Shown in pieces: positions 18,378-27,362 of a DNA stretch of 64,000 nucleotides. The position numbers and the translations under genes are program-made. Source of the stretch: Oscillospiraceae bacterium (GTDB lineage Bacteria > Bacillota > Clostridia > Oscillospirales > Ruminococcaceae). The stretch's first letter is position 1, and each line of letters begins with the position of its first letter. The DNA lies in NCBI GenBank assembly GCA_017518255.1, contig JAFWVK010000042.1, forward strand, positions 1 through 64,000, written 5' to 3'. The notes beneath the pieces are model-generated. The model did no database searches. It was not told the origin of the DNA and saw only the letters and a list, made by a program, of their open reading frames with translations.

Positions 18378-18689
18378 TTATGCAAGCATCCGTGTGAATG
18401 TCAAATGCATATAGGGAAAAAGTGTCATTATAACATTATAGATAAACAGTTTGGAGCCTGCCTGAATACGGTATCTGGTTCTTTCTTTTTTAGAGAAATA
18501 CACAATGCACAGAATGCTTGCAGTGATATGAAGAATTCCGGCTGCAAAAATCAGCCGGTGAATTGCCGGATTTTGAAATTTGCAGTCACGGTCGGTGATA
18601 TCAAAAGCAATCACGGTTGACCAGGCTAATAAATCATTTAGGAAGAATATAAAAATATCTGCAGCGACAATTGCACTGCGCCTTTTCAT
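18378..18689 (-). CDS. small membrane protein, unknown
   Basis: About 103 residues with three hydrophobic segments (roughly 6-25, 44-63 and 80-98) and basic loops. The ATG at 18689 has only a weak upstream GGTGGG. No family is recognised. It lies between the yhfC-like gene and polC on the same strand with gaps of 75 and 40 bases, so it is probably cotranscribed. Confidence 0.5.
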   Translation of the reverse strand: MKRRSAIVAADIFIFFLNDLLAWSTVIAFDITDRDCKFQNPAIHRLIFAAGILHITASILCIVYFSKKERTRYRIQAGSKLFIYNVIMTLFPYMHLTFTRMLA

Positions 18690-18764
18690 ATTACCCACCG
18701 TCCTTATTTCTTTAGCTGATACTAACAGCAGCAAACAGATGAACGGGAATCCGGCGGATCAGTT

Positions 18765-19616
18765 TTACTGCGCTTGGTCAGTTTCTTCTTCATGAACCGG
18801 ATACAGAATGCTTTCAATCAGTGCTTTGCCGTTTATGATTTTGGAGACTGCCGCGGTAATTCCCAGCCCGGCAAGAATGCAGGTGATATTTGCGAATGCA
18901 ATGCCGCCGATATATGCAGCGTCGCTGTAAAGCCCGTTGAACAAAACATGAATCAGAATCGCCAGCGGAAGCCAGCGCGTCAGGAATTTTGTATCGCCGA
19001 TCTTGCGGAAGATCAGCAGGGAAAGCGCAATGTGAAAACAGAAGTTTACTGCGGAATTCAGACAGTCCGTGAAACTGACAAACAGGTTCCGGTCTGCAAA
19101 TGCCTGTAATTGCTGCAAAACAGTTTTCGCCTGTTCCGCTGTTTTTCCGCTGAGAAAAGGCTCTGTCCCGCCGCTGTTCAGCATTTGACCGATGCGGATG
19201 ATCCGGAAAGACTGTATGCCGCGCATCAGGCATTCCGCACCCGCGTGTCCGATTCCGTAACAGACTGCATGATTGTCGGTCCGGATATCTGTCAGCGGAT
19301 ATTTCATCGCAAGCCAGCGTCCGGTTTCTTCAAAGAAACTGACAAAAATCACCGCCAGTGCCGTTTGCAGCGCAGGCGAAGCGGAAGAAAACAGAATCAG
19401 AACACAGAAATCGCAGAATTTGACCGCAAGAAAATATGTAATGATGCCGACGATTACGGAGTAAAGCCGAGCGGCGCGATATTTCCGCATCAGGAGATAT
19501 GCCGCTGCCGGCAGCAGCACAGAGACAATTGCCGCGATGCTGTAACCGAGAAAAGTACTGCCGGAAAAAGCGATTTCTTTTGTCAGCCCGGCACTTTCGG
19601 CAGACTGCGGAATCAC
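18765..19616 (-). CDS. YhfC-family intramembrane metalloprotease-like protein
   Basis: A 283-residue protein with about seven membrane segments. FFEETGRWLAM, GIGHAGAE and a late His in LIHVLFNG match the conserved Glu and His positions of YhfC proteins, which resemble CPBP-type intramembrane proteases. The first 20 residues are outside the membrane. The start codon overlaps the ispG stop by 4 bases, so translation is coupled to ispG. The substrate is unknown. Confidence 0.75.
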   Translation of the reverse strand: MIPQSAESAGLTKEIAFSGSTFLGYSIAAIVSVLLPAAAYLLMRKYRAARLYSVIVGIITYFLAVKFCDFCVLILFSSASPALQTALAVIFVSFFEETGRWLAMKYPLTDIRTDNHAVCYGIGHAGAECLMRGIQSFRIIRIGQMLNSGGTEPFLSGKTAEQAKTVLQQLQAFADRNLFVSFTDCLNSAVNFCFHIALSLLIFRKIGDTKFLTRWLPLAILIHVLFNGLYSDAAYIGGIAFANITCILAGLGITAAVSKIINGKALIESILYPVHEEETDQAQ

Positions 19617-20650
19617 AGCTTTTCGATTTCGGCGAGCAGAGCGGGAACGATTTCGGATTCCGGAACCTTCCGGAGAATCTGTTCTCCTTTGAAGAGTACG
19701 GCACAGCCGTCACCGCCTGCAATGCCGATATCGGCTTCTCTTGCTTCTCCGGGACCGTTCACGACACAGCCCATGACTGCGACCTTAATATTCTTCTCGC
19801 AGCCGCGCAGTGCTTCTTCGACGGCATTTGCTGCGGAAATCAGGTCGATTCTGGTTCTGCCGCAGGTCGGGCAGGAGACAAGCTGCACACCGCCGCGTTT
19901 TCCGACTGCACGAAGAATATCCTGTGCTGCCGCGATTTCCCGGACCGGATCTGCCGTCAGTGAGACACGGATGGTTTCGCCGATGCCGTCACAGAGCAGC
20001 GAGCCGATGCCCGCCGCAGATTTAATCAGCCCCATGCGCTCGGTGCCGGCTTCGGTCACACCGAGATGCAGCGGGTAATCACAGGTTTCGGCAGCGAGGC
20101 GGTAGCAGGCAATCATGCTCGGAACATCCGAGGATTTGATGGAGATGACGATATCGTGGAAATCGTATTTTTCCAGCATTTTCGCGTGATTCATCGCGCT
20201 TTCTACCATAGCCTGCGGTGTAGGTCCGCCGTACTTGGCGAGCAGATCCTTTTCGACAGAGCCGGAGTTGACGCCGATGCGGATCGGAATATGCTTTTGC
20301 AGACACTTTTCCGCGACTGCCTTGACGCGGTCTGTTCCGCCGATGTTGCCGGGATTGATCCGGATTTTGTCAATTCCCGCATCTGCTGCGGCAAGCGCAA
20401 GCTTGTAGTCAAAATGAATATCCGCGACCAGCGGGACGGAAACTGCCTCCTTGATCGCGGGAATCAGTGCAACAGCGTCCATATTCGGAATTGCGGCACG
20501 GATGATTTCGCAGCCGGCGGCTTCCAGTGCCTTTGCCTGAGCGACAGAACCGGCGATGTCATCCGAGCGGGTATTCAGCATGGACTGGATATAGATATGT
20601 TTGCCGTCGAGCACGCACTGCCCGACGGCGACAGGATGAAGATTTCTCAT
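19613..20650 (-). CDS. ispG: 4-hydroxy-3-methylbut-2-enyl diphosphate synthase
   Basis: Penultimate enzyme of the MEP isoprenoid pathway; an iron-sulfur enzyme converting MEcPP to HMBPP. The N-terminal TIM barrel shows VPLVADIHFDYKLAL and KIRINPGNIGG; the C-terminal domain has the cluster cysteines in LVSCPTCGRTRIDL and VMGCVVNGPGEA. It has 345 residues. It overlaps both neighbours by 4 bases and shares the cluster with dxr and uppS, making isoprenoid carriers for wall synthesis. Confidence 0.96.
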   Translation of the reverse strand: MRNLHPVAVGQCVLDGKHIYIQSMLNTRSDDIAGSVAQAKALEAAGCEIIRAAIPNMDAVALIPAIKEAVSVPLVADIHFDYKLALAAADAGIDKIRINPGNIGGTDRVKAVAEKCLQKHIPIRIGVNSGSVEKDLLAKYGGPTPQAMVESAMNHAKMLEKYDFHDIVISIKSSDVPSMIACYRLAAETCDYPLHLGVTEAGTERMGLIKSAAGIGSLLCDGIGETIRVSLTADPVREIAAAQDILRAVGKRGGVQLVSCPTCGRTRIDLISAANAVEEALRGCEKNIKVAVMGCVVNGPGEAREADIGIAGGDGCAVLFKGEQILRKVPESEIVPALLAEIEKL

Positions 20651-21150
20651 GATTTTACGTCCTTTCTGTTAAAAAGGCAAAAGGCGGTTCTGCCGCACCG
20701 GACGACAGATACGCTTTCCGGCTGCGGCAGCCTGCTGCTGTAAGGAAACAGATACTTCCCGTCCGGCAGATAACAGACCGCTTTCCCGCCGGTCAGACGG
20801 CGTTCCGTATGATGCACCGGAATTTCCGTGACAACAGCGGTTTCATCAATATTGGAACGGAGGTGCATAATAAATGCGGCAATGAGGAAGACAACGAGCG
20901 TCAGAAGCAGGGCAGCGCCGAATTTGTATTTTTTCATCAAAAATGCAGGAATCGTCATTGCGCCGAAAATCAGAATGCCCTGTAACATGACCTTGACATT
21001 CTGGTTATTGCCGCCGCGTGCTTTGGCAAGCTGTTCGGGCGTGACTTCCTTTAATTCCGGCATTTCAGCGGAATCAATCATCTCACGCTCATCATCGCTC
21101 AGCTTTTTTGTGATTCTGCGCACAAACGGTGCTTTCAGCATTTTTTTCAT
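20647..21150 (-). CDS. membrane protein of unknown function between rseP and ispG
   Basis: A 167-residue protein. A charged N-terminal half (LSDDEREMIDSAEMPELKEV) is followed by two adjacent membrane helices at about residues 54-72 and 78-97 and a C-terminal domain of about 65 residues with several aromatic residues. No family is recognised. It overlaps ispG by 4 bases and follows rseP by 41 bases, so it belongs to the operon. A role in envelope biogenesis is only inferred from position. Confidence 0.65.
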   Translation of the reverse strand: MKKMLKAPFVRRITKKLSDDEREMIDSAEMPELKEVTPEQLAKARGGNNQNVKVMLQGILIFGAMTIPAFLMKKYKFGAALLLTLVVFLIAAFIMHLRSNIDETAVVTEIPVHHTERRLTGGKAVCYLPDGKYLFPYSSRLPQPESVSVVRCGRTAFCLFNRKDVKS

Positions 21151-21191
21151 TCCGGCAGCATCTCCTTCCTGTTGGGCTCCGGATCGGAATC

Positions 21192-22256
21192 CTAGCGATT
21201 AAAGATATGAATGACGTCCTTGAACATGAGCAGAATCATCAGCAGCATCAGAACGGCAAACCCGATCAGATGAATGGTCCCCTCGACATTTGCCGGGAGC
21301 TTTTTTCTGCGGATTGCCTCCACAAACTGGAGCAGAAGCCTGCCGCCGTCCAGTGCCGGAATCGGCAGGAGATTGAAGATGCCGATGTTGACGGTGATGA
21401 AGCCCATGAGATCGAGAATGGTCATGAGTTTATCATGCAGTGTTTTGCTCTGTGCGACGATATCTGTTGTGACATCAATGACGCCGACCACACTGGAAAG
21501 GTCGTTGAAACCGTATTTTCCGCGGATCAGGTCGCGCAGCGAAATCCAGATCAGACGTGCCGTTGAAACAAAGCCGCGTCCTGTGTAGGAGATGATGTTT
21601 GGAATGGTTTTCTCGGCGCCCTCCACATAGAAATCAAAGGAAACCTTTGCATTTTCGTCGGTAATCCGCTTGTCGAAGAACCGGACGTTTTCGAGTGTGA
21701 CTTCCTTGCCTTCCCGTTCGACGACGACCGTAAACTCATAGCAGTCATCGTTTTGCAGTGCATAGGAAATGTCTGTTACAGTGTAAATGTTCAGTCCGTT
21801 GATTGAAACGAAGCGGTCGCCCGGTTTGAGCCATGCATCCGACGAGGCAACGGATTCTCCGAGTTCGTTGGTGTGGAAGCCGTTAACGGTTGTTGTTGTG
21901 ATTGCCGTATCCATGCACAGGAAAACTGCAATCAGAATCAGACCGAGCAGCAGATTCATAATCGGTCCGGCAACGGTTGTGAGAATCCGCTTCCAGACCG
22001 AAGCATTGCGGAATGCACGCGGGTCTTTGCTGTCGGTATCCTCACCCTCAAAGGCACAGTATCCGGCAATCGGGAACAGGCGCAGGGAATATTTTGTTTC
22101 GCCGCGTTTTTTGGAGAAAAGCGCCGGACCGATGCCGACGGAGAATTCCAGAACACGGATTCCGCTTTTTTTTGCGACAATGAAATGTCCGAATTCATGC
22201 AGAACAATGATGACACCGAAGCAGAAAACGGTAACCAGAACGGTAACAATGGTCAT
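21192..22256 (-). CDS. rseP: RIP metalloprotease RseP/RasP (site-2 protease)
   Basis: Membrane-embedded M50 zinc protease that cleaves anti-sigma factors and signal peptide remnants inside the membrane. The active-site HEFGH is in the first helix at residue 20, the third zinc ligand is in NLLPIPALDGGRLL, and one PDZ domain lies between (about residues 130-200, DRFVSINGLNIYTVTD). It has 354 residues. It stands between dxr and ispG, its usual place in Firmicutes. Confidence 0.95.
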   Translation of the reverse strand: MTIVTVLVTVFCFGVIIVLHEFGHFIVAKKSGIRVLEFSVGIGPALFSKKRGETKYSLRLFPIAGYCAFEGEDTDSKDPRAFRNASVWKRILTTVAGPIMNLLLGLILIAVFLCMDTAITTTTVNGFHTNELGESVASSDAWLKPGDRFVSINGLNIYTVTDISYALQNDDCYEFTVVVEREGKEVTLENVRFFDKRITDENAKVSFDFYVEGAEKTIPNIISYTGRGFVSTARLIWISLRDLIRGKYGFNDLSSVVGVIDVTTDIVAQSKTLHDKLMTILDLMGFITVNIGIFNLLPIPALDGGRLLLQFVEAIRRKKLPANVEGTIHLIGFAVLMLLMILLMFKDVIHIFNR

Positions 22257-22372
22257 GTATCATAAGCTCCTTTCGCTTCGGGCTGCTGCCCGATAAGCGT
22301 ATCATAACCGAAAAACATGGAATGTATTGCATAATTCTGTGAAATTTCAGAGGAATTTTGCAGCGGTGCAGA

Positions 22373-23527
22373 TCAGCTTTCGGTTCGGAGCTTTTCTGCG
22401 ACGAATGCACGGGCACGGCTGTCCGCACGCCGGACATCCTCATAGCAGGTCAGTGTTTCGGAAGGAATTTCGTTGAGCGCTGCCGTAACCAGTTCGCCGA
22501 TCCGCAGGAACGGAATTTTCCGGCTGAGAAAAGCGGCGACGGCAGCCTCATTGGCACCGTTTACGATACAGGGGGCGCTTCCGCCCGTTTCGCTTGCTTT
22601 GATGCAGGCGGTCAGACAATCGAAGGTATCGTAATCGGGCTTTGCGAAGGTCAGTGTTCCGTAATCGGTCAGCGAAAGCGGCTTGGTCGGGCAGGGAAGC
22701 CGTTCCGGATAGAGAAGGGCATACTGAATCGGAATTTTCATATCCGGCACACCCATCTGTCCGATGACGGATTCATCTTCATATACAACGGCGGAATGGA
22801 GCACACTCTGCCGGTGAACAATGATTTCAATCTGTTCGGGCGTCAGGTCAAAGAGCCAGCGTGCCTCAATGAATTCCAGTCCCTTGTTCATCAGGGTTGC
22901 GGAATCGACGGTGATTTTGCTGCCCATACTCCAGTTCGGATGATTGAGCGCCTCTTCGACGGTCGTATGTTTCAGGTCTTCCTTGGTTTTGCCGAAGAAC
23001 GGACCTCCGGAAGCCGTCAGAATGATTTTTTTGAGCTGTTTGCGCTTGTTTCCGCGCAGGCACTGGAAAATCGCGGAATGCTCACTGTCGATCGGCAGAA
23101 TCGGGACATTCTGCTCTGCCGCTGCTTTCATGACGAGAGCGCCGCCTGCCACAAGGGTTTCCTTGTTTGCGAGCGCAATCGGCTTTCTTGCTGCGATTCC
23201 GGTCAGCGTCGGGAGAAGACCGACCATTCCGACAACGGAATTCAGCAGTGTTTCGGTTGATTCGTGCTGTGCAATTTCACACAGACCGTCCATTCCTGCC
23301 AAAAGACGGCAGCCAAGACCGGCTGCCGCTTCCTTTAATGCAGAATAACGGGATTCGTCTGCGATGCACAGCAGTTCCGGGCGCAGAATCCGCGCCTGCT
23401 TCACAAGCTCGTCAACACGGGTATTGGCTGCAAGCGCCGTGACGCGCAGATGATGCATCTGTGCAACTTCGATCGCCTGCGTGCCGATGCTTCCGGTTGA
23501 ACCGAGAATTGCAACGCTGTTTGTCAT
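22373..23527 (-). CDS. dxr: 1-deoxy-D-xylulose 5-phosphate reductoisomerase
   Basis: Makes MEP from DXP with NADPH in the isoprenoid pathway. The N-terminus has the dinucleotide motif VAILGSTGSIGTQ; ILPIDSEHSAIFQCL carries metal and substrate ligands, followed by LTASGGPFFG and the NPNWSMGSKITVDSATLMNKGLE stretch typical of the family. It has 384 residues. It lies 35 bases after cdsA and before rseP. Confidence 0.96.
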   Translation of the reverse strand: MTNSVAILGSTGSIGTQAIEVAQMHHLRVTALAANTRVDELVKQARILRPELLCIADESRYSALKEAAAGLGCRLLAGMDGLCEIAQHESTETLLNSVVGMVGLLPTLTGIAARKPIALANKETLVAGGALVMKAAAEQNVPILPIDSEHSAIFQCLRGNKRKQLKKIILTASGGPFFGKTKEDLKHTTVEEALNHPNWSMGSKITVDSATLMNKGLEFIEARWLFDLTPEQIEIIVHRQSVLHSAVVYEDESVIGQMGVPDMKIPIQYALLYPERLPCPTKPLSLTDYGTLTFAKPDYDTFDCLTACIKASETGGSAPCIVNGANEAAVAAFLSRKIPFLRIGELVTAALNEIPSETLTCYEDVRRADSRARAFVAEKLRTES

Positions 23528-23562
23528 TTTTCAGAATCTCCTTATGAATTTGCCTGTGCGGC

Positions 23563-24396
23563 TCAAAGCTCAAAGAAGCTGGTAGCCTGCACAAATGCCG
23601 TAAAGAACGGGAGTACGATCAGAACACTGTCAAAGCGGTCGAGAATGCCGCCGTGGCCGGGCATGATTTTGCCGTAATCCTTAATTCCGAGCTGCCGTTT
23701 GAGCGTTGAGGCAGTCAGGTCTCCGAGCGTACCGAGAACGGCACAGACCATTGCAATCAGGATTGCCGCAAACCAGTTGACATGCATTGCGACACCTTTT
23801 TTGGTCATAACCGAGAGATAGATGCCGCAGAAAATGACGTAGAAAAGTACATTTGCGATCAGAGCGCCGATAAAGCCGGCGACAGTTTTCTTCGGGCTGA
23901 TTTCCGGGCAGAGCTTTGCTCTTCCGAAGAGTGTTCCGATGAAGTAGGCACCGGAGTCTGCAATCCATGCGCCGCAGAGTGCGAGCACAAGATAGGCAAG
24001 ACCGTGCTGTTCATGCGTATTGTTCAGGGTGACAGTCAGAGCCATTGCGGGCGGAATCAGGAGCATGCCGCCGATATAGATAAAGAAGCTTTTTGCCTCC
24101 ATGCGCTTCTTGTGGCGGACATAGTCATACATGACGCCTGTCACGGCAATGACGGTCAGCATCAGGCGGTATCTTGCCTCGATGCCGGTTTGCAGCATCG
24201 GCAGAATCAGTGCATACCCCAGTGCGCAGACGGCAGAAAGGTGATAACGCAGAAGATTATTGACATGCAGCAGTTCCAACAGCATACATACTGCGATGAT
24301 GCCGGCAGCGAGCGGAAGCACAAAGGTATTGTGCAGAAGAAGAACGATCAGTGCGACCGCGATACCGATACCGGCTGTTAGCAATCTAGTTCCCAT
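23563..24396 (-). CDS. cdsA: phosphatidate cytidylyltransferase
   Basis: Makes CDP-diacylglycerol from phosphatidic acid and CTP for phospholipid synthesis. It has about seven membrane helices and the C-terminal signature DLTASTLKRQLGIKDYGKIM with PGHGGILDRFDS. The start is unusual. The ATG at 24396 agrees with the family N-terminus but has no ribosome binding site directly upstream. The GGAGG at 24431-24427 lies 30 bases away, separated by a perfect hairpin that would shorten the gap to 9 bases. An in-frame TTG at 24438 has no ribosome binding site. The predicted length is 277 residues. Confidence 0.93.
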   Translation of the reverse strand: MGTRLLTAGIGIAVALIVLLLHNTFVLPLAAGIIAVCMLLELLHVNNLLRYHLSAVCALGYALILPMLQTGIEARYRLMLTVIAVTGVMYDYVRHKKRMEAKSFFIYIGGMLLIPPAMALTVTLNNTHEQHGLAYLVLALCGAWIADSGAYFIGTLFGRAKLCPEISPKKTVAGFIGALIANVLFYVIFCGIYLSVMTKKGVAMHVNWFAAILIAMVCAVLGTLGDLTASTLKRQLGIKDYGKIMPGHGGILDRFDSVLIVLPFFTAFVQATSFFEL

Positions 24397-24431
24397 ATGT
24401 ATTTGCGGCAGACAGTTTCTGCCGCGCCTCC
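24397..24431 (-). promoter_or_regulatory. hairpin-spaced ribosome binding site of cdsA
   Basis: On the minus strand GGAGG (24431-24427) is followed by one base, a perfect 8-bp hairpin GCGGCAGA/TCTGCCGC with a 5-base loop (24425-24405), and eight bases to the ATG. Folding brings the Shine-Dalgarno to an effective 9 bases from the start, as described for phage T4 gene 38. Confidence 0.6.
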
Positions 24432-24456
24432 AATCCAATCGAAAAAATGATGCGGT

Positions 24457-25188
24457 TCAGAGTCCGCCGAACCGTCTGGTACGTCTTGCAAATTCGACGA
24501 TTGCCTTGTCAAGCTCCTTGCTGTCGAAGTCCGGCCAGAGCGTATCGCAGAAATAGAATTCTGCATAGGCACACTGCCAGAGCAGGAAATTTGAGAGCCT
24601 CTGCTCACCGCCCGGACGGATCATCAGATCGACATCGGGCATTCCTTTTGTATAAAGGTGCTGGGAGATCAGTTCCTCGGTGATATCCTCCGGTTCCAGC
24701 TTTCCTTCTTTGACAAGCTGCGCGATTTCTTTTGCGGCGCCGGTGATTTCATGGCGGGAGCCGTAATTTGCGGCGATGCCCGCTGTCATCATCTCAAATT
24801 CTCCGGTATCCTTTTCAAGATCGGTGAACTGCTGCCTGAGATCCGTCTCAAAGTCCTCGCGGTCTCCGAGCAGCACCACGCGCACGCGGTCATCAAAATA
24901 ACTGTATGCAATCTTGATGTATTTCCGCATCAGGTTCATCAGCGCATGAACCTCATCATCCGGACGCTTCCAGTTTTCGGTGGAAAACGCATAGAATGAC
25001 ATGTATTTCACACCGATTGCTCTGGCATAGCGGAGCAGCTTGTGGAAATTCCGTGCGCCCTGTATGTGTCCGAAGGTCCGCGGCTTGCCGCGCATCTTCG
25101 CCCATCTGCCGTTGCCGTCCATGATGATTGCAATATGCTGCGGCATCATGTCCGCCGGCACGGGCGGTTCATATTTTTTCTTTGCCAT
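24457..25188 (-). CDS. uppS: undecaprenyl diphosphate synthase
   Basis: Cis-prenyltransferase that extends farnesyl diphosphate to the C55 lipid carrier used in wall synthesis. HIAIIMDGNGRWAKMRGKPR holds the catalytic Asp, and LMIRPGGEQRLSNFLLWQ with AYAEFYF is the C-terminal signature. The ATG at 25188 has GGGAG 6 bases upstream. It has 243 residues. It lies between frr and cdsA, as in most Firmicutes. Confidence 0.96.
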   Translation of the reverse strand: MAKKKYEPPVPADMMPQHIAIIMDGNGRWAKMRGKPRTFGHIQGARNFHKLLRYARAIGVKYMSFYAFSTENWKRPDDEVHALMNLMRKYIKIAYSYFDDRVRVVLLGDREDFETDLRQQFTDLEKDTGEFEMMTAGIAANYGSRHEITGAAKEIAQLVKEGKLEPEDITEELISQHLYTKGMPDVDLMIRPGGEQRLSNFLLWQCAYAEFYFCDTLWPDFDSKELDKAIVEFARRTRRFGGL

Positions 25189-25219
25189 GCAATACTCCCT
25201 CAGCACTGAGCAGAATCGC

Positions 25220-25786
25220 TCAGATGCTCATAATTTCCTTTTCCTTTGCCGCAACGAGCTTATCAATGTCCTCGGTGCTGCGGTCGGTCAGCGTCTGCAC
25301 CTTTTTTTCGACGCTCTTTAAGTCATCCTCGGTGATCACGGAATCCTTTTTCATTTTCTTGTATTTTTCCATCAGGTCACGGCGCTCATTGCGGACGGCA
25401 ACCTTTGCTTCATCGCCGTATTTCTTGATGGTTTTTGCAAGCTCCTTACGGCGATCCTCGGTGAGCTGCGGGAAGACCAGGCGGATTGCCTTGCCGTCAT
25501 CGGTCGGGGTAATGCCCAGCTCGGAGGCGAGGATGGCTTTGCTGATCGGGCGGATCATAGAGGGATCCCACGGTGTAATCAGCAGCATTCTGGCTTCCGG
25601 AACGGAAACGGCAGCGACCTGATTGATCGGGGTCGGTGAGCCGTAGTAATCGACCGGAATTTTATCGAGCACGGCGGGATTTGCACGTCCGGCGCGGATC
25701 GTTGAGAATTCGTTCTGAAGCCGGTCAATGGTTTTTTTCATTGCCTTTTCGGAAGCATCAAGTTTTTCTTTCATCAGTTCGTTCAT
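25220..25786 (-). CDS. frr: ribosome recycling factor
   Basis: Splits post-termination ribosomes together with EF-G. The 188 residues include the long three-helix bundle and EFSTIRAGRANPAVLDKI and GKAIRLVFPQLTEDRRKEL, which are highly conserved. The ATG at 25786 has AAGGAG 8 bases upstream and is preferred over a GTG at 25795 lying almost on that site. It follows pyrH. Confidence 0.97.
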   Translation of the reverse strand: MNELMKEKLDASEKAMKKTIDRLQNEFSTIRAGRANPAVLDKIPVDYYGSPTPINQVAAVSVPEARMLLITPWDPSMIRPISKAILASELGITPTDDGKAIRLVFPQLTEDRRKELAKTIKKYGDEAKVAVRNERRDLMEKYKKMKKDSVITEDDLKSVEKKVQTLTDRSTEDIDKLVAAKEKEIMSI

Positions 25787-25850
25787 ACATTTCACTCCTT
25801 ATCATGTAATTGTATTTGTCTGTATGCATGACATACAGTGCATTTACGGC

Positions 25851-26561
25851 TTATTCGGGAATCACCAGTGTGCCCAGCGGCTTTCCCATACAGGCATCAT
25901 AGATATTGTCCGGCTTGGAAAGGTCAAAGACCAGCATGGTCATGCCGTTGTCGCGGCAGAGTGCGGCAGCGGTCGAATCCATCACGCCGAGCTGCCGGCT
26001 GACGACCTCGGAGAAGGTCAGCGTTTCATATTTCACGGCGTCATCATAGCGGTTGGGATCCTTGTCGTAGACACCGTCTACCATTGTCGCTTTCATCAGG
26101 ATATCTGCTTCGATTTCCGCGGCACGGAGCGCGGCGGCGGTATCGGTCGAGAAGAACGGGTTTCCGGTTCCGCAGCCGAAAATGACGATTCTGCCTTTTT
26201 CAAAGTGCCGGATTGCGCGGGAGCGGATATACGGCTCTGCAACCTTGGTCATAGTGAGAGCGGTCTGCACGCGGACCTCACAGCCCAGATGCTCCAGTGC
26301 ATCCGCAAGGGCAAGTGCATTCATTGCAGTTGCGAGCATTCCGATGTGGTCGGCTCTGGTCCGGTCCATCGCACCGGATGAACGGCCGCGCCAGAAATTG
26401 CCGCCGCCGACGACAATACCGATTTCGACTCCGGCATCTGCGCAGCGCTTGACGGCACGGCAGATCGGAGTAATGACTTCGTAGTCGAGTCCGGTTTTTT
26501 TATCACCGGCGAGTGCCTCGCCGCTGATTTTCAGAAGAACGCGCTTGTATTTTAATTCCAT
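25851..26561 (-). CDS. pyrH: UMP kinase
   Basis: Amino-acid-kinase-fold enzyme that phosphorylates [20 protein letters not shown] at the N-terminus, [33 protein letters not shown] and [22 protein letters not shown] are family motifs. The ATG at 26561 has GGAGG 11 bases upstream and matches the family N-terminus, so it is chosen over 26594. It has 236 residues. It is first in the block; rpsB and tsf, often found before pyrH, are not here. Confidence 0.96.
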   Translation of the reverse strand: MELKYKRVLLKISGEALAGDKKTGLDYEVITPICRAVKRCADAGVEIGIVVGGGNFWRGRSSGAMDRTRADHIGMLATAMNALALADALEHLGCEVRVQTALTMTKVAEPYIRSRAIRHFEKGRIVIFGCGTGNPFFSTDTAAALRAAEIEADILMKATMVDGVYDKDPNRYDDAVKYETLTFSEVVSRQLGVMDSTAAALCRDNGMTMLVFDLSKPDNIYDACMGKPLGTLVIPE

Positions 26562-26599
26562 AGCGTAAACTACCTCCGGAGTCATAATATACAATAACT

Positions 26600-26628
26600 A
26601 TTATACACGATTTTTTCGATTCTGTAAA
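26600..26628 (-). promoter_or_regulatory. promoter of the pyrH operon
   Basis: On the minus strand TTTACA (26628-26623), a 17-base spacer and TATAAT (26605-26600), about 40 bases before the pyrH start. Confidence 0.75.
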
Positions 26629-27064
26629 GAGGAAAGCGTAAATTTTTTATCGGTTCGGTTTTTCAGCTCATTCCGAAGGCATGGTTTTGTCTGCCCATTT
26701 ATGGCAGGGAGGATTCCTTTTGCTGTTCGGCATGGGAATGAATTGCAGAAAACAGCATATCTAGTGCTTGGGGTGCATATTCGGCACTGAATATAGGAAT
26801 CGCTTTGGAGAATGTTTGTTTCTCGGCAAAACACACAAAAATAGGCTCAAAAATTTGGCACTGCCTCCGTAAAAAAATTTTTTTAATGATTATGAAAGGC
26901 GCGTTTTTCCGTAAATACGATGTTTTTATCTTTGCAGGGAGAGAATGTCGATTCCGGTCGAAATGAATTTGTTAAAAGCTTGAAAATGCTGTATTTGCGC
27001 GATTTTTGCCGCAGGCGGCTCGGAGGTGCTAAAAAATCGTGAAAAAGGCAATGGAAAAAAGCGC
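26629..27064. other. intergenic region without a recognisable gene
   Basis: About 440 bases separate the leftward pyrH promoter from the rightward mraZ promoter. It is rich in A and T runs around 26830-26890. One short leftward open frame (26601-26834) overlaps the pyrH promoter, lacks a ribosome binding site and resembles no known protein. Nothing else can be supported here. Confidence 0.6.
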
Positions 27065-27093
27065 TTGACATTTGTTTTGGGATGCGCTATAAT
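27065..27093 (+). promoter_or_regulatory. promoter of the division and cell wall cluster
   Basis: TTGACA (27065-27070), a 17-base spacer and TATAAT (27088-27093), a perfect consensus. Transcription should start near 27100, nearly 390 bases before mraZ. Confidence 0.85.
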
Positions 27094-27099
27094 GTCTTT

Positions 27100-27362
27100 G
27101 GAACGAAAGGACAGCCAAACCGCTGGCGAGCCATTGAAAGGGCATGTGAAAGAAGGGGTGATCAGCCTTCGGCACATCCGCCCGGACAAGGCATCGCCGG
27201 ACAGGATAAAAAACAGGCGCCGTCGTTCCGAGCAGAACAAAAGAGCAGTTCAAAGTATGTAGAACAAAAGAAAGGCAGACGCAGCCGGATGATGGTACCA
27301 CCCGCCTGACACACACACCGGATTTGCCGTACAAGGCAGCCGGTGTGCTTTGCCGCTTTTTT
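27100..27362 (+). ncRNA. structured 5' leader of mraZ with an attenuator
   Basis: The predicted transcript begins with GGAACGA (27100-27106), which pairs with TCGTTCC (27223-27229) and closes a domain. Inside it CTGGCGA (27123-27129) pairs with TCGCCGG (27194-27200), and ATGTG/CACAT with GAAGG/CCTTC form a hairpin (27144-27177). Two copies of an A-rich motif follow (27232-27248 and 27259-27275). The leader ends in an intrinsic terminator (27314-27362). No known riboswitch class could be matched. Confidence 0.6.
27314..27362 (+). terminator. attenuator in the mraZ leader
   Basis: CACACCGG/CCGGTGTG encloses TGCC/GGCA and is followed by six T at 27357-27362, about 120 bases before mraZ. GCAGCCGG occurs both upstream (27281-27288) and in the 3' arm (27336-27343), so the upstream copy could compete for the 5' arm and prevent termination. 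Confidence 0.7.

Noticed and set aside
26601..26834. Leftward open frame of 77 codons before pyrH
   Set aside because: It overlaps the pyrH promoter, has no ribosome binding site and a composition unlike a real protein.
27289..27307. T-box-like GATGGTACCACCC before the mraZ attenuator
   Set aside because: TGGTACC recalls the T-box, but the following GCG(G) is missing, the terminator does not overlap the motif and no specifier stem was recognised. The downstream genes are also unrelated to amino acid supply.
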